Assembly: GCA_902491765.1 (NCBI GenBank)
Contig: CABUIY010000018.1
Coordinates: 1-38,528, forward strand
Direction: 5' to 3'
DNA: 38,528 bases
From: an uncultured Collinsella sp.
Lineage (GTDB): Bacteria > Actinomycetota > Coriobacteriia > Coriobacteriales > Coriobacteriaceae
Shown here: positions 30,335 through 38,055 of the stretch, one piece after another
Layout of the letters: each line of letters opens with the position of its first letter
Numbering within the stretch: position 1 is the stretch's first letter
Notes under the pieces: generated by a model
Database searches by the model: none
What the model saw: the letters and a program-made list of their open reading frames with translations, nothing else
Told to the model about the DNA's origin: nothing
Program-made: the position numbers and the translations under genes

Positions 30335-31963
30335 CTACAGCGAGTCGATAAAGCGCTGCTGGGCGGCACGTCCTGCCTCGTCCCACTTAAAGACGCCGGC
30401 GTTGTCGAGCACGTGGCCAAACACCACGCCGACCTCCTCGTGCAGGATATCGATGGCGTTGTCGGCCGTAAGCTCGTCGGCGCGGCGGGCAAAGACGTCC
30501 TCAGCCCATGCGGCGTGGCTGCGGCAAAGATCATCGCCCTCGAGCGCACCGGCAAGGTCGTAGCTGGCATCGACCTTGGCTGCCAGCAGATGCTCACGGA
30601 CAGCGCCAAGCTCGGGAACCAGGCGCGGCGGCAGAATGGCAAGGCCCATGACTTCGATCAGGCCGATGTTCTCCTTCTTAATGTGGTGGTACTCGGCATG
30701 TGGGTGGAAAACGCCTAGCGGGTGCTCGTCGGTCGTGATATTGCAGCGAAGCGCCAGGTAGGCCTCGTAAATCTCGCCGCCGGCGTTGCCGCGGGAGTCC
30801 ACACGGCGGATGACGGGCGTCACGGTGTTGTGGGCCACGCCGTCGGCTGTGTGCGCGATGACGCCCACCGACTCATCGGTCCACTCGCGCCAGGCGAGGA
30901 TAATCTTCTCGGTGGCGTCGAGCAGCTGGGCGCGGTCGTGCGAGCGCAGTCGCAGCACCGAAAGCGGCCACTGCAACACGGTACCGCTGACCTGGTCAAA
31001 GCCGGGCATGCTAAACTGCGAGACCTCGGCGGCGTGCATCATGGGGAACTCGTGCGCGCCGCCCTGGAAGTGGTCGTGCGACAGAATCGAGCCGCCCACG
31101 ATGGGCAGGTCGGCGTTGGAGCCAATAAAGTAGTGCGGGAACAGGTCGACAAAGTCGAGCAGGCAGGTCAGCCCCTTGCGGTCGACGTGCATCGGACGAT
31201 GCTCGGAGCTCATGGCAATGCAGTGCTCGTTAAAGTACGCGTATGGGCTGTATTGGAAGCCCCAGCGCTCGCCGTCGAGCTTAATGGGGATAACGCGCAG
31301 ATTCTGGCGGGCGGGGTGAGCGCCACCGTCGGCTGCGGCGGAGCGTCCGGGGTAGCCCTCGTTTTCAATGCAGAGCTGACAGGCGGGATACTTCTCGCCC
31401 GTGTTCTTTGCGGCGCCGGCCGCGGCAATGTCGCGCGGATCCTTTTCGGGCTTTGACAGGTTGATTGTGATCTCCAGGTCGCCCCAGTTGGTGGGGGTGC
31501 TCCATTTGATATTGCGCGCGATGGCGGCACGACGCACGTAGCCGGCGTCGCAGCACAGACCGTAGAACCAGTCGGTCGCGGCGCGGGGCTCGTTGACGCC
31601 CATACGGCCGTTGAATTCCTCGTTTACAACCGAAGGCCTCGGCATCAGCACACCCATGATGCGCATGGCGATGCGATCGCGGCCCGATGCCGTATCCTCG
31701 GCAGCACCGTTGGCAACGGCGGCCTCGGAAAGCGCGGCAAGTGTGCCTTCAAGGTCAAAGTTGGGCAGGGTGTCGGGGTGCAAGAGCGAGAGTTTCTCGA
31801 CCTGGAGCGCCCAGGCCATGTCGAGCGCCGGGCCCGTAGCACCGATGCACTCGAGAATGGTGTTATACGCCCAGATGCGATCGTCCTGGCCGATCATCGA
31901 TCGGTGGATAGCGTACTCGATCAGGTTCTGCGCGGCCTCGCGCACGTCAGTCATTACAGCCAT
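30335..31963 (-). CDS. galT: Galactose-1-phosphate uridylyltransferase, firmicute (type 2) form
   Basis: A 542-aa enzyme exchanging UMP between UDP-glucose and galactose-1-P. It matches the long GalT2 form: MRIMGVLMPRPSVVNEEFN, the NYDYI-equivalent region replaced by IKWSTPTNWGDLEITINLSK, HDHFQGGAHEFPMMHA and FHPHAEYHHIKKENIGLIEV. It is somewhat longer than the usual roughly 490-500 residues. ATG at 31963 has AGGGGG nine bases upstream; ATG at 31954 would overlap the galK stop as TAATG. Either way translation is coupled to galK. galE, which regenerates UDP-glucose, is not in the window. Confidence 0.93.
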   Translation of the reverse strand: MAVMTDVREAAQNLIEYAIHRSMIGQDDRIWAYNTILECIGATGPALDMAWALQVEKLSLLHPDTLPNFDLEGTLAALSEAAVANGAAEDTASGRDRIAMRIMGVLMPRPSVVNEEFNGRMGVNEPRAATDWFYGLCCDAGYVRRAAIARNIKWSTPTNWGDLEITINLSKPEKDPRDIAAAGAAKNTGEKYPACQLCIENEGYPGRSAAADGGAHPARQNLRVIPIKLDGERWGFQYSPYAYFNEHCIAMSSEHRPMHVDRKGLTCLLDFVDLFPHYFIGSNADLPIVGGSILSHDHFQGGAHEFPMMHAAEVSQFSMPGFDQVSGTVLQWPLSVLRLRSHDRAQLLDATEKIILAWREWTDESVGVIAHTADGVAHNTVTPVIRRVDSRGNAGGEIYEAYLALRCNITTDEHPLGVFHPHAEYHHIKKENIGLIEVMGLAILPPRLVPELGAVREHLLAAKVDASYDLAGALEGDDLCRSHAAWAEDVFARRADELTADNAIDILHEEVGVVFGHVLDNAGVFKWDEAGRAAQQRFIDSL

Positions 31964-33159
31964 GCCGCGTAAGCCCCCTTGTCAGAAATTGCGTAGTGGC
32001 GGGCAGAGCCCTCGCCTAGCCAGCCGTTCATCTTGGTGATAAAGGTGTCGACCAGGTCGAGCGGCACGAAGGCCTGGATGGTGCCACCAAAGCCGCCACC
32101 GTGGATACGGACGGCGCCACGGCCGTCGAGCACGTGCTCGGCCAGTGCCAGGGCATACATCGAGGGCTGTTCGGAGCCCAGCTTGGCAACGACATTCTGT
32201 AGGTACATGGCAGAGCTGGCGCCGGACTCGCGCGTCAGGACCAGGAACTGATCGATGTCGCCGGCGTTCAGAGCAGCCCAGCGCTTGTCGACCAGGCCGT
32301 TCTCGTACCAGTAGTGAACGGCGCGCAGGCAGGCGCGGTCGCCCAGCTTGGCGCGCAGCTCGGGGAGCTTGGCGTCAAAATCGGCAACGTCGACCTCGCA
32401 CAGGCGTGCCTTGCCAAACTCGGCGGCAACGTCCTGCATCTCGCGCGGAACGGCGGCGTAGTCGTCGGTGGCGGCCACGTGGTCGGCACCGACCTTAACG
32501 AGCACGAGCGCATAGCCGTGATCCTCAAAGTTGAGCTCGAGCTTCTGGGTTTTAGGCTGAGCCTGGTCCTCAAAGTCCATGTAGGCAAGGCCGCCCAGGC
32601 ACACGGCGGCCTGGTCCATCAGACCGCAGGGCTTGCCGTAATAGTTGTTCTCGGTGCGCTGGCTCATCTGCGCGAGCGCGACGGGCTCGATGGCGGGTGC
32701 GCCCCAGAGGGTTTCCATGGCGCGACCGTACGCGGCCTCGACGGCGGCAGAGCTGGAAAGACCGCCGCCCGAGGGGACGGAGCAGGTAAAGGCAAAGTCG
32801 AAGCCGTGGGGCTCAACGCCAAGGGCTGCAATCTCGTGGGCCATGCCGCGGACGAGGCTTGCGGACGTGCCCTTCTCGGACTCCTGAACGTCTAGCGTGT
32901 CGAGCGCGATTTCAAACGTAGGATAGCCCTCGTCGGCGACGCGAACCTTGTTGGAGTCGGTTGCCACGGCGATGCCGTCGACAGCGACATCGAGCGAACC
33001 GGCGATAACGTGGCCACCCTCGTGGTCGGTGTGGTTGCCGCTGATCTCGGAACGGCCGGGCGCGTGCACGTAGAGCACCTGGCGGTCGCCGATGGGGCCA
33101 AACTCCTCCTCGAACAGCTTGGTGAGCGTGGCGAATGTCTTTTCGTCGGGGGTGGTCAT
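31954..33159 (-). CDS. galK: Galactokinase
   Basis: A 401-aa GHMP kinase making galactose-1-P. Motif 1 GRSEISGNHTDHEGG (35-49), motif 2 (ATP loop) SVPSGGGLSSSAA (127-139), CGLMDQAA (178-185) and motif 3 RIHGGGFGGT (351-360) are all present. AAAGGA lies six bases before the ATG. It is first gene of galK-galT and divergent from the LacI gene at 33498; three operators lie between. Its motif 1 variant (GNHTDH instead of GEHTDY) is as in many anaerobe galactokinases. Confidence 0.95.
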   Translation of the reverse strand: MTTPDEKTFATLTKLFEEEFGPIGDRQVLYVHAPGRSEISGNHTDHEGGHVIAGSLDVAVDGIAVATDSNKVRVADEGYPTFEIALDTLDVQESEKGTSASLVRGMAHEIAALGVEPHGFDFAFTCSVPSGGGLSSSAAVEAAYGRAMETLWGAPAIEPVALAQMSQRTENNYYGKPCGLMDQAAVCLGGLAYMDFEDQAQPKTQKLELNFEDHGYALVLVKVGADHVAATDDYAAVPREMQDVAAEFGKARLCEVDVADFDAKLPELRAKLGDRACLRAVHYWYENGLVDKRWAALNAGDIDQFLVLTRESGASSAMYLQNVVAKLGSEQPSMYALALAEHVLDGRGAVRIHGGGFGGTIQAFVPLDLVDTFITKMNGWLGEGSARHYAISDKGAYAAWL

Positions 33160-33202
33160 GGGAGTCCTTTCCTTGGCGCGCCCGGGTGGGTTTTGCGTCG
33201 TT

Positions 33203-33282
33203 ATGAGTACGTTAACAACTTAAAGCGGCATGAACCAAGTGTTCACGATACCGCACGTTACGGGCTATGTTAACGTACTCAT
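33203..33282. promoter_or_regulatory. Two LacI/GalR-type operators at the galK side
   Basis: ATGAGTACGTTAACAA (33203-33218) and the inverse site ATGTTAACGTACTCAT (33267-33282), centres 64 bp apart. They lie in front of galK and belong to the same family as the site at 33390. Confidence 0.8.
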
Positions 33283-33332
33283 AACACATCGCTTGTCACT
33301 TTTTGAGAATCTGGTAATCGGTAGAAATTCAG

Positions 33333-33342
33333 CCGTGAACGG
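33333..33342 (+). promoter_or_regulatory. CCGTGAACGG site in the galK/LacI intergenic region
   Basis: A palindromic copy of the shared motif. TATAAA at 33360-33365 may be the -10 for the LacI gene, which would put the motif at or near the -35 position. Confidence 0.5.
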
Positions 33343-33389
33343 TACTGCCGTATGGACTTATAAAGCAGAAGAGATGCAGATAGAAAAAG

Positions 33390-33405
33390 TAGAGTACGTT
33401 AACAT
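33390..33405. promoter_or_regulatory. Third LacI/GalR-type operator, in the LacI leader
   Basis: TAGAGTACGTTAACAT, 93 bp before the GTG at 33498. It suggests autorepression, matching the layout of cassettes B and C. Confidence 0.75.
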
Positions 33406-33497
33406 GCGTCCGACGATAGCGGGCCTCGGCGCGGGATGTATTTCTGCCCGGGCCGGCATTCACGCTATTCAGATCTCGCAAGGGTGAAGGTGATCCT

Positions 33498-34529
33498 GTG
33501 GCAAGGCGCCCGTCCAACGATACCAGTTCGCGTCCGGTCTCCATGGCCGACGTCGCCCGCGCTGCCGGCGTTTCGCAGCAGACGGTCTCGCGCGTTGCCA
33601 ACGGCTTGCCCAATGTGAACGAGCAGACGCGCCAGCGCGTACAGGCCGCGATGCAAGAGCTCGGCTTTCGTCCGAGTTATGCCGGTCGCTCGCTGCGCGA
33701 CGGCCGTTACCATTCGGTCGGCCTGTGCATCAACGATGTCACCAAGTTTGGCAACCTTTCAATGATCGACGGCATCGCCAGCGCTGCTCGTGAGCATAAT
33801 TGTGCCATCACGCTGGTCGAGATGTCCAAGACCGAGGAGTTTTCGCTTGCCGAGGCCACGCGTCGTATGGCCGCATTGCCGGTGGACGGCATCATCATCG
33901 GTATGAGTCGCATGGCGCCCGATTTTGAGACGTTTGATCCACTGCCGGGCATTGGCACGGTCATCGTTACCATGTACGCGCACCCGCGGGTGACCACGGT
34001 CGATTCCGACCATTACGGCTGCTCGCTATTGCTTATGGATCACCTGTTTGAGCTAGGGCACGAGCAGATTCGCTATATTGGCGGCCCGTCATTCTCGGTC
34101 GACGAGCAATTTCGTCGCGCCGGTTGGCAGGATGCACTCGAGCGTAAACACATCGAGCCGGCAGAGCCGCTCGAGGGCGACTGGTCTGCCAACAGCGGCT
34201 ACGAGGCCGGCAGGTACCTGGCCGAGCACGATCGCACCATGACGGCGATTTACGCGGCAAACGACCAGATGGCAAATGGCGCGATTGCAGCGCTGCGCGA
34301 TAGCGGTCTGCGCGTGCCCGAGGACGTGAGCGTGGTGGGCGTCGACGATTCGCTCGATGATTTTGTGGCACACAACGAGCTCACGACCGTTCGATTCGAT
34401 TTGCATCAGCGTGGACGCGAGGTGTTCGAGCACGCGGTTCCCAAGGCGGGGGCAACGGACAAAACCGTTGCCATTCGTATTCCCGGCCAGCTTATCGTTC
34501 GACATACCACGGCAGCTCCGCGCACATAG
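33498..34529 (+). CDS. LacI-family repressor of galactose genes (GalR-like)
   Basis: A 343-aa repressor. The helix-turn-helix is MADVARAAGVSQQTVSRVAN with specificity residues Gln-Gln, the hinge RSLRDGRYHSVGLCIND, and the sensor domain has YAANDQMANGAIAAL and EDVSVVGVDDS. GTG at 33498 is preceded by AAGGTGA seven bases upstream. It is divergent from galK-galT, so it is the likely galactose-responsive repressor. It is close in sequence to the cassette B LacI, and their predicted operators differ by one base. Confidence 0.9.
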   Translation: MARRPSNDTSSRPVSMADVARAAGVSQQTVSRVANGLPNVNEQTRQRVQAAMQELGFRPSYAGRSLRDGRYHSVGLCINDVTKFGNLSMIDGIASAAREHNCAITLVEMSKTEEFSLAEATRRMAALPVDGIIIGMSRMAPDFETFDPLPGIGTVIVTMYAHPRVTTVDSDHYGCSLLLMDHLFELGHEQIRYIGGPSFSVDEQFRRAGWQDALERKHIEPAEPLEGDWSANSGYEAGRYLAEHDRTMTAIYAANDQMANGAIAALRDSGLRVPEDVSVVGVDDSLDDFVAHNELTTVRFDLHQRGREVFEHAVPKAGATDKTVAIRIPGQLIVRHTTAAPRT

Positions 34530-34612
34530 TTTTTGCAGGTCAATGGCGATATATTCCGTCTCAATAACAATCGATAAGGATGCTGGCAGATAGCCGTGGC
34601 TATGAAGACGAG

Positions 34613-34621
34613 TGCTATGAT
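34613..34621 (+). promoter_or_regulatory. Extended -10 promoter of the flavodiiron gene
   Basis: TGCTATGAT fits an extended -10 (TGnTATAAT-like). Transcription would start near 34628, shortly before the AGGAGG at 34644. No clear -35. Confidence 0.4.
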
Positions 34622-34658
34622 AGACGGGCTCTTTTGTCTATCTAGGAGGCTTTGCCTG

Positions 34659-35819
34659 ATGGAGATCACCAAGGATATCCGCTACATTGGCGTTAACGAT
34701 CACGACATTGACCTGTTCGAGGGCCAGTACGATGTGTCCGAGAACGGCATGGCATACAACAGCTACGTTATCTTGGGCGAAAAGATCGCTGTTGCCGATT
34801 CAGTCGACGGCGGTTTTGTTGACGAGTGGCTCGGCAACCTCGAGGCCGTGCTCGATGGTCGTACGCCCGACTACCTGGTCGTTCATCACATGGAGCCCGA
34901 TCACTCCGCCGGCATCGCTGCCTTTATGGAGCGCTATCCCCAGGCGCAGATCGTGGCCAGCATGGGTGCCTTCCGCATGATGGTCAACTACTTTGGCACC
35001 GACTTCCCCGAGCGCAAGATGGTCGTCAAAGAGGGCGATGTGCTCGACCTGGGCGGCCACAGCCTGACCTTTGTCGGCGCCCCCAACGTTCACTGGCCCG
35101 AGGTGCTCTTCTCCTACGAGTCCACCGACAAGGTGCTCTTTAGTGCCGACGGCTTTGGCAAGTTTGGCGCCAACGACATCGAGGATCCCGAGGGCTGGGC
35201 TTGCGAGGCTCGCCGCTACTACTTTGGCATCGTCGGTAAGTTCGGCAAGTTCGTGCAGACCGTGCTCAAGAAGGCCGCCGACCTGGACATTCAGATCATC
35301 TGTCCGCTCCACGGCCCCGTACTGACCGAGAACCTGGGCTATTACCTCGACACCTATAACACCTGGTCGAGCTATCAGCCCGAGGACGAGGGCATCACGA
35401 TCGCCTATGCGAGTGTGTATGGCCATCTGAAGGCTGCCGTCGAGGAGCTCGCCGCAGCGCTTGAGGCTCGCGGCCAGAAGGTCTCCGTCTTTGACCTGGC
35501 TCGCGACGACATGGCCGAGGCCGTTGAGGATGCGTTCCGCTACGACCGTCTGGTGCTCGCTTCCATCACCTATCAGGGTGAGATCTTCCCGTTCATGAGC
35601 ACCTTTATCCATACGCTTGCCGAGCACGCCTATCAGAACCGTACGGTGGCACTCGTCGAGGCCGGCTCCTGGGCGCCCACCGCTGCCAAGGTTATGGCCA
35701 AGGAGCTCGAGGGCATGAAGGACATCACCCTGGCGCAGAACAAGGTGACCGTGCTGGGCTCGCTCAACGACGCCTCGCGCGCTCAGATCGAGGTCCTCGC
35801 CGACGAGCTTTCCAAGTAG
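34659..35819 (+). CDS. Flavodiiron protein (A-type flavoprotein, O2/NO reductase)
   Basis: A 386-aa cytoplasmic enzyme that reduces O2 to water or NO to N2O and protects anaerobes. Its metallo-beta-lactamase-like domain holds the diiron ligands His77, Glu79 and Asp81 in HHMEPDH, His145 in NVHWPE, Asp164 in FSADGFG and His218 in PLHGP. From about residue 247 a flavodoxin domain follows (ITIAYASVYGHLKAA) that binds FMN. No rubredoxin domain is fused. The ATG at 34659 with AGGAGG nine bases upstream is chosen over a longer frame to 34596. It is metabolically unrelated to the sugar genes and has its own promoter and terminator. Confidence 0.93.
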   Translation: MEITKDIRYIGVNDHDIDLFEGQYDVSENGMAYNSYVILGEKIAVADSVDGGFVDEWLGNLEAVLDGRTPDYLVVHHMEPDHSAGIAAFMERYPQAQIVASMGAFRMMVNYFGTDFPERKMVVKEGDVLDLGGHSLTFVGAPNVHWPEVLFSYESTDKVLFSADGFGKFGANDIEDPEGWACEARRYYFGIVGKFGKFVQTVLKKAADLDIQIICPLHGPVLTENLGYYLDTYNTWSSYQPEDEGITIAYASVYGHLKAAVEELAAALEARGQKVSVFDLARDDMAEAVEDAFRYDRLVLASITYQGEIFPFMSTFIHTLAEHAYQNRTVALVEAGSWAPTAAKVMAKELEGMKDITLAQNKVTVLGSLNDASRAQIEVLADELSK

Positions 35820-35842
35820 CGACACGTTTACTTTTGACGCTC

Positions 35843-35884
35843 AACCACCACAAAGGGGACAGGCACCTTTGTGGTGGTTTTTAT
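35843..35884 (+). terminator. Terminator of the flavodiiron gene with a GGGGACAGG loop
   Basis: A perfect 14-bp stem AACCACCACAAAGG (35843-35856) with its inverse at 35866-35879, then TTTTT. The loop GGACAGGCA extends a GGGGACAGG box also seen at 18354. Confidence 0.9.
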
Positions 35885-36688
35885 TTAGTTGGCGGCGATG
35901 ATGAGTGCTGGACGTGCGCCGTCGGCGGTCTTGGCGATTGAGGTGGCGACGGCGCCTTCGGGGTCTCGGTCCATCACGATGGCGTCGACATCGGTCAGCT
36001 CGGCAAAACGGTACATGCCGCGTCCGTTGACCTTACTGGCGTCCATGAGGGCGACGCTTTGATGGGCTGCGGCGATCATAGCCGTTTTGGTCTCGGCCAT
36101 CTGCGGAAAGTCGGTCGTAAAGCCGCAGCCGGGAACAAAAGCGCCAGGGCACATGACGGCCAGATCGGCATGGACCATTTGGAGCGCCTGCATGGTAAGT
36201 GGACCGTACAGATAACGATGGCCTTTGCGCAGCGCCCCGCCCAGCATGACGACATCGACCGAGGGCATGCTCTCGTCGATATAATCGGCGATGGTAATGT
36301 CGGCCGTGATAACGGTGATGCCGTTGCGCTGATCGAGGAGCCGGACGAACTCGAGCGCCGTGGTGCCCGAGTCAACGAGCAGCGTGTCGCCGTCATTGAC
36401 GAGCTCGATGGCGCTTTGCGCGATGGCCTGCTTGGCGGCGACGTTGACATTGATGCGGCGATCCTGCGTGGAGACGGTCAGGCGTTTGTGGAGCGATACG
36501 GCGCCGCCATGCGTGCGGCGCAGCTTGCCAGACTCGGCGAGTGCGTCCAGGTCGGCGCGAGCGGTGACAGAGGACACGCCAAAGGTTTGGGCAATTTCTG
36601 CTACCTGCACCGAGGCGTTGTGCTCGAGCATTTCCATGATGGCGGCGCGGCGTTCGTCGGCAAAAGCACGGTTGGTAGCTTGGGTCAT
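35885..36688 (-). CDS. DeoR-family transcriptional regulator
   Basis: A 267-aa regulator. Winged helix at residues about 10-64 (ASVQVAEIAQTFGVSSVTAR, KLRRTHGGAV), then a DeoRC sensor domain with LLVDSGTTALEFVRLL, VVMLGGALRKGHRYLYGP and LMDASKVNGRGMYRF. The ATG at 36688 has GGAG five bases upstream; an in-frame ATG at 36745 adds 19 residues. It is divergent from the aldolase at 37023, which it probably controls; the ligand is likely a phosphorylated ketose or polyol. It is not closely similar to the LacR-type gene at 1407. Confidence 0.87.
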   Translation of the reverse strand: MTQATNRAFADERRAAIMEMLEHNASVQVAEIAQTFGVSSVTARADLDALAESGKLRRTHGGAVSLHKRLTVSTQDRRINVNVAAKQAIAQSAIELVNDGDTLLVDSGTTALEFVRLLDQRNGITVITADITIADYIDESMPSVDVVMLGGALRKGHRYLYGPLTMQALQMVHADLAVMCPGAFVPGCGFTTDFPQMAETKTAMIAAAHQSVALMDASKVNGRGMYRFAELTDVDAIVMDRDPEGAVATSIAKTADGARPALIIAAN

Positions 36689-36744
36689 GTCTGCTCCATT
36701 CTCGGCTAAATTTGCAGGAATTGTGTTGACTCTATTTTCGTTCA

Positions 36745-36798
36745 TTTTCTTTTTTAGTAAGAAAACACCTTTCGATTACTTATCTTTTCTATAAAAGA
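36745..36798. promoter_or_regulatory. Two palindromes between the DeoR gene and the aldolase
   Basis: TTTTCTT-N7-AAGAAAA (36745-36765) and TCTTTT-N4-AAAAGA (36783-36798), about 35 bp apart. Both share TCTTTT/AAAAGA-like arms and are candidate operators for the DeoR regulator. The rest of the 334-bp gap up to 37022 shows a CCGTTTAC half-motif (36856) and no gene. Confidence 0.45.
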
Positions 36799-37022
36799 AA
36801 GACGCTGAACGCCCAAAATTCAATATCGAACATGTCAGCTCGGCTCAAATTCCTTCCGTTTACTTTTCAAAAGCGACGGTATTGACCTGCATGGGCTCAA
36901 TATCTCGCACGTGCAAAGCCGCTGAATTTCATACAATGAGCGCAGTAAAACGCAAGGTAAAACGCCTTGTGAACAACTACGCCCGATGTCCAGATGCGGG
37001 CGAGGGAGAGGAGCAAACGCTC

Positions 37023-37880
37023 ATGGCACTTGTTACCACCGAAAAGATGCTCAAGGACGCTCAGGCCGGCCACTACGCCGTCGGCGCGTTCAACGTCGAG
37101 AACCTCGAGTTTGTTATGGCCGTTCTGGCTGCTGCCGAGGAGACCAAGTCCCCCGTCATCATGCAGACCACCCCGGGCACCATCAAGACCGCTGGTCTGG
37201 ACTACTTCTACGGCATGGTCAAGGCTGCTGCCGAGCGCGCTTCCGTGCCCGTCGCTCTGCACCTCGATCACGGCGATGGCTATGACCGCTGCATGCAGGC
37301 TTTCCGCACCGGCTATACCTCTGTCATGATCGACGGTTCGCACGAGTCCTTCGAGGACAACATCGCCCTGACCAAGTCCGTCGCCGACGCTGGCCGCGCC
37401 ATGGGCGTGCCCGTCGAGGCTGAGCTCGGCAAGGTTGGCGGCAAGGAGGACGACGGTCCCGCGGTTGAGGGCGAGAGCCCCTACACCGATCCGGCCGAGG
37501 CCAAGGAGTTCGTCGAGCGCACCGGCTGCACCTCCCTCGCAATTGGCGTTGGCACCAGCCACGGTGTGTACACGAGCGATCCGCACATCGAGCAGTCCGT
37601 GGTCAAGGCCATCCGCGACGCCGTCGACGTGCCGCTGGTTCTGCACGGCACCTCCGGTGTGCCCGATGAGCAGGTCGCCGAGGCCGTGAAGAACGGCATC
37701 TGCAAGGTTAACTACGCCACCGAGCTGCGTCAGGCCTACACCAAGGGCTTCATGGCCTACATGGCCGAGAACCCCGCCTGCTTCGATCCTAAGAAGCCGG
37801 CCAAGGAGGGCATGCGTGAGATCACCGAGCTGGTTAAGATCCGCATGACCAACCTCAACTCTGTGGGCAAAGCAGAGTAA
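37023..37880 (+). CDS. Class II ketose-bisphosphate aldolase, GatY/KbaY type (probable tagatose-bisphosphate aldolase)
   Basis: A 285-aa zinc aldolase, the length of GatY/KbaY rather than the longer FbaA. Asp82 and zinc ligand His83 lie in LHLDHGDG, VEAELGKVGG follows, and zinc ligands His180 (GVGTSHGVY) and His208 (LVLHGTSG) are present. The family includes tagatose-1,6-bisphosphate and fructose-1,6-bisphosphate aldolases, and sequence alone does not separate them. With LacABC encoded nearby and no lacD seen, tagatose-bisphosphate is a likely substrate, but it may also serve glycolysis. ATG at 37023 with GAGGAG nine bases upstream was chosen; the frame extends back to 36882 without similarity. 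Confidence 0.9.
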   Translation: MALVTTEKMLKDAQAGHYAVGAFNVENLEFVMAVLAAAEETKSPVIMQTTPGTIKTAGLDYFYGMVKAAAERASVPVALHLDHGDGYDRCMQAFRTGYTSVMIDGSHESFEDNIALTKSVADAGRAMGVPVEAELGKVGGKEDDGPAVEGESPYTDPAEAKEFVERTGCTSLAIGVGTSHGVYTSDPHIEQSVVKAIRDAVDVPLVLHGTSGVPDEQVAEAVKNGICKVNYATELRQAYTKGFMAYMAENPACFDPKKPAKEGMREITELVKIRMTNLNSVGKAE

Positions 37881-37906
37881 CAGCAAGGGTGCTCTGATCC
37901 CACCGG

Positions 37907-38055
37907 ACGGCTTGGGCGGGTCCCCGTACTTAGTTTCCAAAACGTCCTCGCGCATGAAGGCCCCCGTTGCCTCGCTTCTACGAAGCGTTGGCAACGGGGG
38001 CCTTCGCGCTGCGGAATGATTTTGGAAACTAAGTACGGGGACCCGCCCAAGCCGT
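37907..38055. repeat. 149-nt palindromic element after the aldolase gene
   Basis: Outer arms of 36 nt (37907-37942 and 38020-38055) are perfectly complementary. Inside, a second perfect pair of 16 nt (GAAGGCCCCCGTTGCC at 37956-37971, inverse at 37990-38005) surrounds a CGCTTC/GAAGCG hairpin. The outer arms include GGGTCCCCGTACTTAG. It can act as a terminator-like cruciform and looks like a MITE-type element. Confidence 0.88.

Noticed and set aside
4242..33342. The CNGTRAACGG motif as a standard CcpA cre box
   Set aside because: The central CG and some flanking bases fit, but the required right half (TnnCA) is missing at most sites and the conserved symmetry is CCGT/ACGG instead.
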